From PALSA-1336 sp964592725 (GTDB lineage: Bacteria; Patescibacteriota; Doudnabacteria; UBA920), in assembly GCA_964592725.1 (NCBI GenBank), contig CAZQFQ010000012.1, positions 1 to 32,463 on the forward strand: a stretch of DNA of 32,463 nucleotides. The letters run 5' to 3'. Below, in pieces: positions 15,345-21,835 of this stretch. Each line of letters starts with the position of its first letter. Positions within the stretch are counted from its first letter, which is position 1. Position numbers and translations under genes: made by a program. Below the pieces are notes generated by a model, which saw nothing but the letters and a program-made list of their open reading frames with translations, did not search any database and had not been told where the DNA came from.

Positions 15345-16319
15345 TTAATGGCTGGGCGTACAGGAGGTTGTCCATGCCCCGTCTGCCAGTTCCGTAAGTT
15401 CACAGGCAGAGCTTTTGAATTCGCTGGCTTGCTGATGATGTTTATACTCATAAGCACCTATGGCAATACCAGCCCCGACACCAACAGCAACTTCAGCTAT
15501 CAGTTTGCCGTGACCCTTTTTGTTGTGGCCGTGGAGTGTCAGCGGGCAGGAGACCCTGCAGTCCTGGCCGTCATCAGAGTGGAACTGCATGACGAATACC
15601 ACTACTGGCGATTCGCCCTTGCCGAATTCGCTTTTCGGGATTTTGCCGTCCTCAACGGTGTCAAGGACAATCGGATCCTTAACCCCCAGCTTGGTGTAGA
15701 GCCATTCGGTCCGGATGTATCCGGTGGTGCCAGTAGGCGCCGTGAAGTTAGCATGGACATACCAAAAATCTTTGTCCTCACTAACAACCATCGCCGAGCA
15801 GGTTGGGCAAGAAAGGCCGACCGGACCTCTCTTCCCCTGCGGTCCGGGAGAACCTTGAATTCCCTGCGGTCCGGGAGGGCCGTCGATTCCAGGAGGGCCC
15901 TGCAGTCCGCGAGGCCCGGGAGGGCCTTGGCGAGGCTTAAGCGGAACAAACTTGCGTATCAAGTTCCAGCACCGCCCATCCTCACCTGGGTCACCATTAA
16001 CACCGTAGACCACCGGAGTCCCGGCGGCCAAAGGTACCCAGGGTTCCTTAATCTTGCTCTCGTTTTTCCGGACAACTTCCTGCGCGCAACCGTCAGACGA
16101 AAGCCCTTTGGCGTTAGCTGGCGGAGTTTTGAGGTGGGCGGGATCCGGCAGGTAAAACCTGAAGAACTCAGGGCCGGCCTCGTAAGCATCCTGGCAAGCC
16201 TGCGAAGAAGTAAAAAACATACCCTTCTCCAAAGGCTCACTTTGCTGCGCCGACAGGGCCGAAGCCGCGGCGAACGCAACGCCAAAAACCACGCACAAAA
16301 ACGCGATTCTTTTCTGCAT
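15345..16319 (-). CDS. Secreted collagen-like protein
   Basis: A 324-aa protein with a signal peptide (MQKRIAFLCVVFGVAFAAAS, cleavage near ALSA-QQ). A Cys-containing N-terminal region contains three Gly-X-Y triplets (GVNGDPGEDG, about residue 106). The main collagen-like run has 13 uninterrupted triplets (about 129-167: GPPGPRGLQGPPG onward), rich in Pro at X and in Gln/Arg at Y. A C-terminal domain follows with a CPTC motif, further cysteines and a hydrophobic stretch near the end (about 270-287, IAEVAVGVGAGIAIGAY) that may anchor it. Such proteins form surface triple-helical stalks or fibres. It has a clear SD (AAGGAGAG) and a perfect promoter at 16483-16511. Confidence 0.88.
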   Translation of the reverse strand: MQKRIAFLCVVFGVAFAAASALSAQQSEPLEKGMFFTSSQACQDAYEAGPEFFRFYLPDPAHLKTPPANAKGLSSDGCAQEVVRKNESKIKEPWVPLAAGTPVVYGVNGDPGEDGRCWNLIRKFVPLKPRQGPPGPRGLQGPPGIDGPPGPQGIQGSPGPQGKRGPVGLSCPTCSAMVVSEDKDFWYVHANFTAPTGTTGYIRTEWLYTKLGVKDPIVLDTVEDGKIPKSEFGKGESPVVVFVMQFHSDDGQDCRVSCPLTLHGHNKKGHGKLIAEVAVGVGAGIAIGAYEYKHHQQASEFKSSACELTELADGAWTTSCTPSH

Positions 16320-16482
16320 CGAAATCTCTCCTTAAAATTTTCAAAATTCGCGGCCCAAGAGACCGCTGTCTTAAAACATGCCAGCGGTCAGCAGGCACAT
16401 AATAGCCAAAATATATTTTGGACACCGGCGCCGGCCGACACTATATAATATAATAACGGATAAAGGAGCAAAAATACCCATT

Positions 16483-16511
16483 ATTATAACAAAAAACCTG
16501 CCTATTGTCAA
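16483..16511 (-). promoter_or_regulatory. Consensus promoter of the collagen-like gene
   Basis: Perfect TTGACA (16511-16506), 17-bp spacer, perfect TATAAT (16488-16483). The leader of about 155 nt contains GC-rich self-complementary GGCCGGCGCCGG and CCAAAATATATTTTGG. Confidence 0.9.
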
Positions 16512-16552
16512 TAGCAAGCGGGTTTTGTAATTTGGCTTATTTTAAGCTTTTT

Positions 16553-16666
16553 TTACGGCAAAAAGGACTTTATCCACTTCCTGACTTTAGCCACGGTTTT
16601 GTTGCTCATTATATTTTTTAAGGTGTCGCTAAAGCTGACGCCGGGGGCCGTGGAGTATTTGTTGCC
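16553..16666 (-). pseudogene. Second copy of the ftsA 3' end (membrane-targeting tail)
   Basis: These 114 bp translate as 37 residues plus stop that match the last 37 residues of FtsA (17643-17756) at 30 of 37 positions: GNKYSTAPG ... SNKTVAKVRKWIKSFLP against GNKYSSAPG ... SNKTVANVRKWLKSFLP. All seven differences are mild, no frameshift has occurred and the stop is conserved. It covers the FtsA C-terminal amphipathic helix. It begins about 20 bp past the stop of hepT pair 2 in another frame and has no obvious start, apart from a TTG. The hepT-mntA pair therefore lies exactly between two copies of the ftsA tail. Confidence 0.85.
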
Positions 16667-16686
16667 CAAAATAAAAAATAAAAGCT

Positions 16687-17121
16687 TTAATTTTCTCCGG
16701 AATTAATATATACGCTGACCTGCCTTAAAAAATCATTTAAATCTTTTAAGTGCTCATGAAGATAACTGTAAGTTTTTTCGTGGTCAATTTCCGAGTATTC
16801 ATGAACCAGGCGGTTGCGGAAGCCGACCATTTTGGCATTGGCCTCGGCATAGCCGGAAGCCAGAACGCCCCTGCTTTCCAACAAGGCAAAAAGGCCATGA
16901 GGATCATCGGGCGTTTTAAGTTCCAAAGCAATAACAAAATGCCGGCAAATGTCCAAAATTATTTCAATAGCCTGCTGCATATAATGCTCGGCCAGTCCAT
17001 AATGATGATGGTCGGCAAGAAATTTGCTTTTTTCCATCGCCTGGAATTCCTCCAACTTTTGGAGATAGTCCCGAAGGTTTTCCAGCTTGCTTTGAATAAA
17101 TTCTTTATCAATATCGCTCAT
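16687..17121 (-). CDS. hepT: HepT-like HEPN ribonuclease toxin (pair 2)
   Basis: A 144-aa helical HEPN/DUF86 protein with intact RX4HXY (RNRLVHEY, about residues 102-109), preceded by the GLAEHYMQQAIEIILDI helix typical of the family. It is the predicted RNA-cleaving toxin of a type VII system. Its ATG overlaps the mntA stop by 4 bp (ATGA), so the two are translationally coupled. It is longer and clearly distinct in sequence from the pair 1 HepT, so the two pairs were probably acquired independently. Confidence 0.88.
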   Translation of the reverse strand: MSDIDKEFIQSKLENLRDYLQKLEEFQAMEKSKFLADHHHYGLAEHYMQQAIEIILDICRHFVIALELKTPDDPHGLFALLESRGVLASGYAEANAKMVGFRNRLVHEYSEIDHEKTYSYLHEHLKDLNDFLRQVSVYINSGEN

Positions 17122-17549
17122 AAAGATTTTGCGGCGGTAGCCGCGGCATGTTTAAAAAATAACCGGTTAAATTTTTTCATAACCGGATAATTGTCGTGGT
17201 AAAAATCCAGCGTTCTAACCGCCGCTTCGCGATGTTTTTTTTGATCCTTAACATAGACCAAGAGTCCGTCTCTTATAACGCGAAAACGCACGGCCAGCGG
17301 TAATTCGGCAAAATTTTTCAAATCCAATTTTTCGGCGGCAACGCCAAAACCGCCGGCAAGAATGTTAAAAATTTTATAAAATATATCCTCGGGAACTGGT
17401 CCGGAAAAACCCAAAGCAATGTCCAAATCGCTCTCGGTATCGGCGTGGCCGGTTGCCGCGGAGCCAAAAACATACGCAAAAGCCACCGGATATTTTGGCA
17501 ACTCCCGGCTTAAGACATCTTTTATTTTATTTAAATCCATGCTGTTCAT
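17118..17549 (-). CDS. mntA: MntA-like nucleotidyltransferase antitoxin (pair 2)
   Basis: A 143-aa minimal nucleotidyltransferase (MNSMDLNKIK) with GSX10DXD intact (GSAATGHADTESDLD, about residues 30-44), predicted to AMPylate and neutralise the HepT encoded next. I chose ATG 17549 because the -10 TATAAT ends only 6 bp upstream, so transcription should begin at or next to this codon; ATG 17540 is the alternative. The longer frame from 17573 would start inside the promoter. Located 93 bp after the ftsA stop. Confidence 0.87.
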   Translation of the reverse strand: MNSMDLNKIKDVLSRELPKYPVAFAYVFGSAATGHADTESDLDIALGFSGPVPEDIFYKIFNILAGGFGVAAEKLDLKNFAELPLAVRFRVIRDGLLVYVKDQKKHREAAVRTLDFYHDNYPVMKKFNRLFFKHAAATAAKSL

Positions 17550-17555
17550 GGATAA

Positions 17556-17584
17556 ATTATACCATAACAACAACCAAATGACAA
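17556..17584 (-). promoter_or_regulatory. Promoter of mntA-hepT pair 2, apparently leaderless
   Basis: TTGTCA (17584-17579), 17-bp spacer, TATAAT (17561-17556). The predicted start falls at about 17549, the A of the mntA ATG, implying a leaderless mRNA. Confidence 0.7.
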
Positions 17585-17606
17585 AATTATGGCAGGAATA
17601 ACTTTA

Positions 17607-17636
17607 ACCCGCCTTCGCTAAAGCTATGGCGGACTT
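17607..17636. repeat. CCGCCTTCGCTAAAGC hairpin repeat
   Basis: CCCGCCTTCGC TAAAGCTATGG CGGA forms a hairpin just after the ftsA stop. The core CCTTCGCTAAAGCT recurs inverted at 23164-23184 beside the tRNA locus. It may help end the ftsA transcript, although no U-tract follows. Confidence 0.5.
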
Positions 17637-17642
17637 CATCTA

Positions 17643-18890
17643 TCATGGCAAAAAAGATTTAAGCCACTTCCTGACATTAGCCACGGTTTTGTTGCTCATT
17701 ATATTTTTTATGGTGTCGCCAAAATTGGCGCCGGGGGCGGAAGAATATTTGTTGCCCCAAAGTACCAGTCCCGCGGCCGTGGCAAAGGAAGGGTCGTTCA
17801 CACGGTCTATAATAGTAGTGACATTTTCCGGCCGGCCTAAAATGGAAGGCAGGCGTAAGTGTTTTTTAGAAAATTCCACTACGCCGGGCAAATTGGCGCC
17901 GCCGCCGGTTAAAACAATTCCGGCCGGCAGCTTGCCGTCGCGCTGGATTTTTTTAAGCTCGCTGTTAACATAGCTTAAAATTTCCTCCAGCCGCGCCTCG
18001 ATAATTTCCACCACGTAACCGCGCGTTGTGGCCTGCTCCTCGTTTTTATCCAAAAGAGATAAATCTATTTCCTCGTTCTTGTCTATGGCCTTGGGATCGC
18101 AATGCCCGAACTGCAGTTTAACTTTTTCCGCGGTTTCAATGCTGCAGCGCAATCCGATGGCAACATCGTTGGTAATATGCCCGGCGCCAATTGGCAAAAC
18201 TGCGGTATGCAGCAAATCCCCTTCTTCATAAACTGCCAGTGATGTGGTGCCCGCGCCCAAATCCACCAAACAGACCCCCAAATCTTTTTGGCGTTTGTTT
18301 AACGCGCTTTCGGCCGCGGCGCACGGCGCCAAAACCAAATCTTCCACTTCCAAACCCGCCTGCATCACCGCTTTGGTCAAATTTCGGACAAACGGCAAGC
18401 CGGCCTGGACTATAATGGTGTCCACCTCCAGCCGAATGCCGCTCATACCCAGCGGGTCTTTAATGCCGGTCTGGCCGTCGAGCGTAAAACTTTTAGGAAA
18501 AACATGCAGGACTTCTTTATTAGTCGGAATGGATATGGCCTGGCTAGCATCCACGCACCGGACAATGTCGTTTTCGGAAATTTCCCCGTCGGCGCGCGAA
18601 ACCGCGATTACGCCATGGGATTGCAAAGATGAAATGTGGTTGCCGCCCACCGAAACATTGGCCGAGGCCACGGGCACGCCGGTCATCCGCTCCACTTTTT
18701 CCAAACCGGATGATATGGCCGAGACCGCTTCTTCTATATCTACAATTACGCCTCGGCGCATGCCAAAACTCGGCGCTTCGCTGGCGCCGATAATGTTAAA
18801 ACTACCGGTTTCCCGGTCCAGTTTGGCTTGCACCACGCGCACGCTGGAAGTGCCAACGTCAACGCCGACTATGTAACTCTCTTTTGCCAT
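17643..18890 (-). CDS. ftsA: Cell division protein FtsA
   Basis: Actin-like protein that tethers FtsZ filaments to the membrane. The 415-aa product has phosphate-1 IVGVDVGTSSVRVVQA at the N terminus, the 1C subdomain with the conserved RRGVIVDIE, phosphate-2 CLVDLGAGTTSLAVY (about residue 202), the adenosine motif GIVLTGGGANLPGV (about 330) and the C-terminal amphipathic membrane-targeting helix VRKWLKSFLP. Length is typical. Its 3' end is duplicated at 16553-16666, beyond a toxin-antitoxin pair. ftsZ is not adjacent but about 10.8 kb downstream. It is probably expressed with yqeY and rpsU upstream, across the repeat at 18896. No SD. Confidence 0.97.
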   Translation of the reverse strand: MAKESYIVGVDVGTSSVRVVQAKLDRETGSFNIIGASEAPSFGMRRGVIVDIEEAVSAISSGLEKVERMTGVPVASANVSVGGNHISSLQSHGVIAVSRADGEISENDIVRCVDASQAISIPTNKEVLHVFPKSFTLDGQTGIKDPLGMSGIRLEVDTIIVQAGLPFVRNLTKAVMQAGLEVEDLVLAPCAAAESALNKRQKDLGVCLVDLGAGTTSLAVYEEGDLLHTAVLPIGAGHITNDVAIGLRCSIETAEKVKLQFGHCDPKAIDKNEEIDLSLLDKNEEQATTRGYVVEIIEARLEEILSYVNSELKKIQRDGKLPAGIVLTGGGANLPGVVEFSKKHLRLPSILGRPENVTTIIDRVNDPSFATAAGLVLWGNKYSSAPGANFGDTIKNIMSNKTVANVRKWLKSFLP

Positions 18891-18895
18891 AAATG

Positions 18896-18996
18896 AATCG
18901 AATCAACGAATGGAACGAATCTACGAATCTCTACGAACCTACGAATTCGTAATTCGTGGGGATTCGTAGATTCGTCCGGATTCGTGGATTCGATTG
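18896..18996. repeat. Iterated-unit palindrome (ACGAATC / GATTCGT)
   Basis: The left arm is built of ACGAAT units (cgaatcaacgaatggaacg onward) and the right arm of ATTCGT units (attcgtggggattcgtag onward), meeting at AATTCGTAATTCG. The arms can pair along about 45 bp. It fills the whole ftsA-yqeY gap. Unit sequence differs from the other palindromes of this design in the window. Confidence 0.85.
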
Positions 18997-18999
18997 ATG

Positions 19000-19440
19000 C
19001 TATTTTAGTTTTTCTTTCAAAATCCTCGCCATTAACGCGCCGTCCGCCGACTGGCCGACTTTGGATTTTAACATTCCCATGGCTTTGCCGAAATCCGCGG
19101 CGACAAAACTGTTTTGCGCGATTATTTCGTCAATTATTTTTATAATGTCCGCTTCGGACATCTGTTCGGGCATATAGCCTTCCAAAATTTTTGCCTCGGC
19201 CAGTTCTTTTTCCGCCATTTCCGACCGATTGCCGACCGTAAAACTCTCCGCGGCTTCTTTGCGGCGCTTGATTTCCGATTTAACCAAAGCTGTAATGTCT
19301 GCCTCGGTCAAATCCCTCATCTTGGCTATCCTATCGTTCTGCAAACGCACTTTTAAACCGCGCAGAGTGTCCACGGCAATCTGATTTTTGGCTTTCATCG
19401 CCACGGTAAGGTCGGATTCGATTTGTTGCAGAGATATCAT
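19000..19440 (-). CDS. yqeY: GatB/YqeY domain protein
   Basis: A 146-aa protein of the YqeY family, related to the tail domain of GatB and found beside rpsU in many bacteria. Family features are IESDLTVAMKAKN, LRGLKVRLQNDRI, EIKRRKEAAESF, EGYMPEQMSEADI and the C-terminal GKAMGMLKSKVGQSADG. The exact molecular role is not established; a link to amidotransferase or tRNA-dependent processes is presumed from the domain. Same strand as rpsU and ftsA, with repeat B between rpsU and this gene. No SD precedes the ATG. Confidence 0.95.
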   Translation of the reverse strand: MISLQQIESDLTVAMKAKNQIAVDTLRGLKVRLQNDRIAKMRDLTEADITALVKSEIKRRKEAAESFTVGNRSEMAEKELAEAKILEGYMPEQMSEADIIKIIDEIIAQNSFVAADFGKAMGMLKSKVGQSADGALMARILKEKLK

Positions 19441-19446
19441 GATATA

Positions 19447-19558
19447 AGTAACTGGTTGTAAGTTGTGGCGGCCGGTTTAGTTGTAAGGTTTCGGATATAG
19501 GTACTTATAACCTATAACCTACTACCATACTGGCCGCTATGCCTTAAAACTTCAAACT
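19447..19558. repeat. GGCGGCCGG palindromic repeat, copy B
   Basis: Left end gttgtggcggccggttta, right end tactggccgctatgcctta, with inner ggtacttataacctataacc. It matches copies A (4038) and C (28738) at the ends; the right arm has two base changes (ACTGGCCGCTATGCC). It lies between rpsU and yqeY, probably inside their shared transcript. Confidence 0.8.
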
Positions 19559-19796
19559 ACCTTCTGCCATAGCGCTTAGTCGGCACCAGCTTCCCCTGTT
19601 TCTTTAGCTCTTCTTTTTGGGCTTTTATCTGACTGCGCCGGCGCGCCGCGACTTTTTGCAGGTTGCGGGACTTGGGCGGATCAAAAAAACGGATTTTGCG
19701 GGCGCGAATAAGGACGCCGCTCTGCTGAATTTTGCGGTTGAAACGGCGCAATAAACTGTCAAAACTTTCGTTATCTTTCTTTTTAACTTCTACCAA
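19557..19796 (-). CDS. rpsU: Small ribosomal subunit protein bS21
   Basis: A 79-aa basic protein of the 30S platform, near the 3' end of 16S rRNA where the anti-SD lies. The sequence VEVKKKDNESFDSLLRRFNR, then RKIRFFDPPKSR and a Lys/Arg-rich tail ending KRYGRR, is typical. It is slightly longer than the E. coli protein. The start is TTG 19796, about 10 bp after AAAGGAG, one of the few strong SDs before a core gene in the window. The promoter is at 19831-19859. The SD matters because in Flavobacterium, whose mRNAs also mostly lack SDs, bS21 levels are linked to use of SD-bearing mRNAs, including rpsU. Confidence 0.96.
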   Translation of the reverse strand: MVEVKKKDNESFDSLLRRFNRKIQQSGVLIRARKIRFFDPPKSRNLQKVAARRRSQIKAQKEELKKQGKLVPTKRYGRR

Positions 19797-19830
19797 TTAA
19801 CTCACTCTCCTTTCAAATTTGGATAATCTG

Positions 19831-19859
19831 ATTATAACAGGATTTTTTTATTTTAGCAA
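19831..19859 (-). promoter_or_regulatory. rpsU promoter
   Basis: TTGCTA (19859-19854), 17-bp spacer ending TGT, TATAAT (19836-19831). The leader is short (about 28 nt) and contains AAAGGAG. Confidence 0.75.
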
Positions 19860-19860
19860 G

Positions 19861-19946
19861 AAAATCAGATCAACGCGGATAAAAAACGGATGAACACTGA
19901 CCTGAAGATCTGTGTTCATCCGTGATAAATCTGTGTTAATCCGTTT
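19861..19946. repeat. Dispersed palindrome (AACGGATGAACAC / GTGTTCATCCGT type)
   Basis: Left arm cagatcaacgcggataaaaa and cggatgaacactga, right arm ctgtgttcatccgtgataaa and tctgtgttaatccgt. This sequence family is common between genes in many bacteria. It separates the HIT gene from rpsU. Confidence 0.75.
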
Positions 19947-19949
19947 CCC

Positions 19950-20285
19950 TCACTCTCCCATCTTCTTCCCCCCCAACAAATGCAAGTGTAAGTGCGGAAT
20001 TACCTGCCCGCCGTCCCGTCCGACGTTAAAAACCAGTTTGTAGCCGGTTTCGCCGATGCCGTATTTAATCCCCATATCTTTGGCGACCAAAACCATTTCA
20101 CCCACCAAAGGTTCGTCCACAGGCTCAACGTGGGTAATACTCAAAATGTGCTTTTTAGGAATAACCAGCAAATGCACCGGCGCTTTGGGCAAAATGTCTT
20201 TAATTACAATAAGTCGCTCATTCTCGTAAAGGATTTGGGCTTCAATAGTCCGGTTAACTATGTTGCAAAATACACAATCATCCAT
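19950..20285 (-). CDS. HIT family nucleotide-binding hydrolase (Hint-like)
   Basis: A 111-aa histidine-triad protein that hydrolyses nucleoside phosphoramidates or related AMP conjugates in the family. It begins DDCVFCNIVNR, with the usual zinc-binding-type CVFC pair. The triad is VIPHLHLHLLGG (HXHXH, about residues 97-101), preceded by the conserved PKKHI and FNVGRDGGQ. Length is normal. No SD and no firm operon partner. Physiological substrate unknown. Confidence 0.94.
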   Translation of the reverse strand: MDDCVFCNIVNRTIEAQILYENERLIVIKDILPKAPVHLLVIPKKHILSITHVEPVDEPLVGEMVLVAKDMGIKYGIGETGYKLVFNVGRDGGQVIPHLHLHLLGGKKMGE

Positions 20286-20344
20286 TGGGGTCTATTTTAC
20301 TAATAAATATATGTTAATTTTTTGAACTTTTCTTCAAATTTAAG

Positions 20345-20495
20345 TTGCAAATTTCTAATTATTCTAATTATACTAATTTACCTAAATAAGCACCAATGTT
20401 CAATGTCAGAATTTAGAAATTGGGCATTGGGCATTGGGATTTATTTAGAATAATTAAAACAATTAGGTCAATTAGAATAATTTACAAACTTTACT
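20345..20495. repeat. Iterated-unit palindrome (CTAATTATT / AATAATTAG)
   Basis: The left arm has taattattctaattatact units and the right arm has gaataattaaaacaattag units. The centre holds an inner repeat, caatgttcaatgtcag and gggcattgggcattggg. It fills the gap between the HIT gene and the HisRS-like gene. Confidence 0.75.
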
Positions 20496-20529
20496 ACCCG
20501 CTCTTTGCACACCAAATCAGCTGACAAAA

Positions 20530-21831
20530 CTACCTACCCAACCTTTTTTTAACTTCCTGTACTATTTTATCATAAGATATGATTTCTTGCATCCCGCTTT
20601 TGACGTCGCGGAGGATAACCATTTCTTCCATCGCTTCCTTCTGCCCCATAATTAAGGCCACCGGGGCGTGGAAGGTCTCGGCCTGTTTTAGCTGGTTCTT
20701 GACGCCGACATTGCCGAAATGGTCGTAAACGGAAATTTTTTCCGCGGTTAAATCGCGGAACAGGCGCAAAGCCCTTTTAGAAGCCAGCTCGCCCAGCGGA
20801 ACCAAAAAAACGTCGCTGTTCTGTTCGCGGTTAACGACGGTTTTATTAGCCTCTAAAAGTTCATGGATTTTGGATAAACTGCCCGAAAAACCAAAACAGC
20901 AAAGACTTTTTCCGCATAAATTCTGCATCAGGCCTTCGTGATATCCTCCCTCGCCCAAAACCACGGTCTCGCCTTTGAGCTTGGATTTAATAACCAAATT
21001 GGTTTTGCCCGAACCGTCGGGTCCGGCGTAAAGCGGATTTAACTGGTAAGGCACGCCCAGCTCGTCTAAGGCTTCCAAAATGTTGGTGAAATGTTTTTTT
21101 GATTCCTCATCCAAAAAATCCAAAACCGCCGGAGCCTCACTAAGTAGAGCCTGGCAGTCTAAATTACAGCAGCGAAAAACATTTAATACCCTGCCCTGCA
21201 AATGTTCATTGCAGTTGTCGCAAAGCTGATACTTTTTGGACATTAAATAATCCTGCAACGTTTGGCTGTAAGCTTGCTGGCATTCTTCCTTGCCCAAGGA
21301 ATTAATTTCCAGCACACTGTCTTTTAACCCTAAAGATTGCAAAAAATCCCAAACCGAACCAATGACCTGGGCTTCGGTTAAATGGTTAAACTGACCAAAA
21401 ACCTCAAAATTAAACTGATAATCGGAAATCAGATTTTCGTTTTCATCCAGCCTGACGGTCGGACCCGAAGCCGCCCACTTGCTTAACGGCGATTTTTCAT
21501 AAATTTTTCGCTGATAGTAAGCCCTAAGAAGGCCGGGCAAAAAATCTCCGCGCACCACGGCCCGTTCCTGTTTGCGAATTTCAACTTTCAAAAAATTTTC
21601 AAGGAACTTGGGGCTGGTTTTATAAAAATTTTCGTAAAGGCGATAGTCTTCCAAAAGCGGGGTCTCCACTTTTTCAAAACCATAAATTCGGGAAAGCCTG
21701 GTAAAGCGCCTTAAAATGGCGCCCCATAAAACATCGGTTTCCCCGACTATGTCTTCCAATGAATCCAAGCTTTGGATTTTTTTGGGAGAATACCCGGTTG
21801 CCACGCTCTGATTTTTTCTGGGTCGGCCCAT
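20530..21831 (-). CDS. HisRS-like class II aminoacyl-tRNA synthetase paralogue, active site degenerate
   Basis: A 433-aa protein with the overall HisRS plan. Motif 1 region: RIYGFEKVETPLLEDYRLYE (about 50-70). A motif-2-like SGPTVRLDENENLISDYQF (about 115-135). A Cys-bearing insertion (CDNC ... CC ... C). A C-terminal anticodon-binding domain (VFLPLG-like DVFLVPLGELA to the end). But key histidine-binding sequences are altered: the RGLDYYTG motif is replaced by AGPDGSGKTNL, and the GGRYDGL loop by GEGGYHEGL. The RPE-T segment before motif 2 is also missing. It may be a divergent synthetase or a regulatory paralogue like HisZ. Start ATG 21831 (MGRPRKNQ) is preferred over 21882, which lies in a repeat. 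No SD. Confidence 0.75.
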   Translation of the reverse strand: MGRPRKNQSVATGYSPKKIQSLDSLEDIVGETDVLWGAILRRFTRLSRIYGFEKVETPLLEDYRLYENFYKTSPKFLENFLKVEIRKQERAVVRGDFLPGLLRAYYQRKIYEKSPLSKWAASGPTVRLDENENLISDYQFNFEVFGQFNHLTEAQVIGSVWDFLQSLGLKDSVLEINSLGKEECQQAYSQTLQDYLMSKKYQLCDNCNEHLQGRVLNVFRCCNLDCQALLSEAPAVLDFLDEESKKHFTNILEALDELGVPYQLNPLYAGPDGSGKTNLVIKSKLKGETVVLGEGGYHEGLMQNLCGKSLCCFGFSGSLSKIHELLEANKTVVNREQNSDVFLVPLGELASKRALRLFRDLTAEKISVYDHFGNVGVKNQLKQAETFHAPVALIMGQKEAMEEMVILRDVKSGMQEIISYDKIVQEVKKRLGR

Positions 21832-21835
21832 AAAA

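Noticed and set aside
15261..16448. 395-codon plus-strand open frame opposite the collagen-like gene
   Set aside because: The minus strand has the signal peptide, Gly-X-Y repeat, SD and promoter; the plus frame is its shadow.
18896..18996. CRISPR-like array
   Set aside because: Units are degenerate, 7 bp, without spacers, and arranged as two inverted arms; no cas genes are present.
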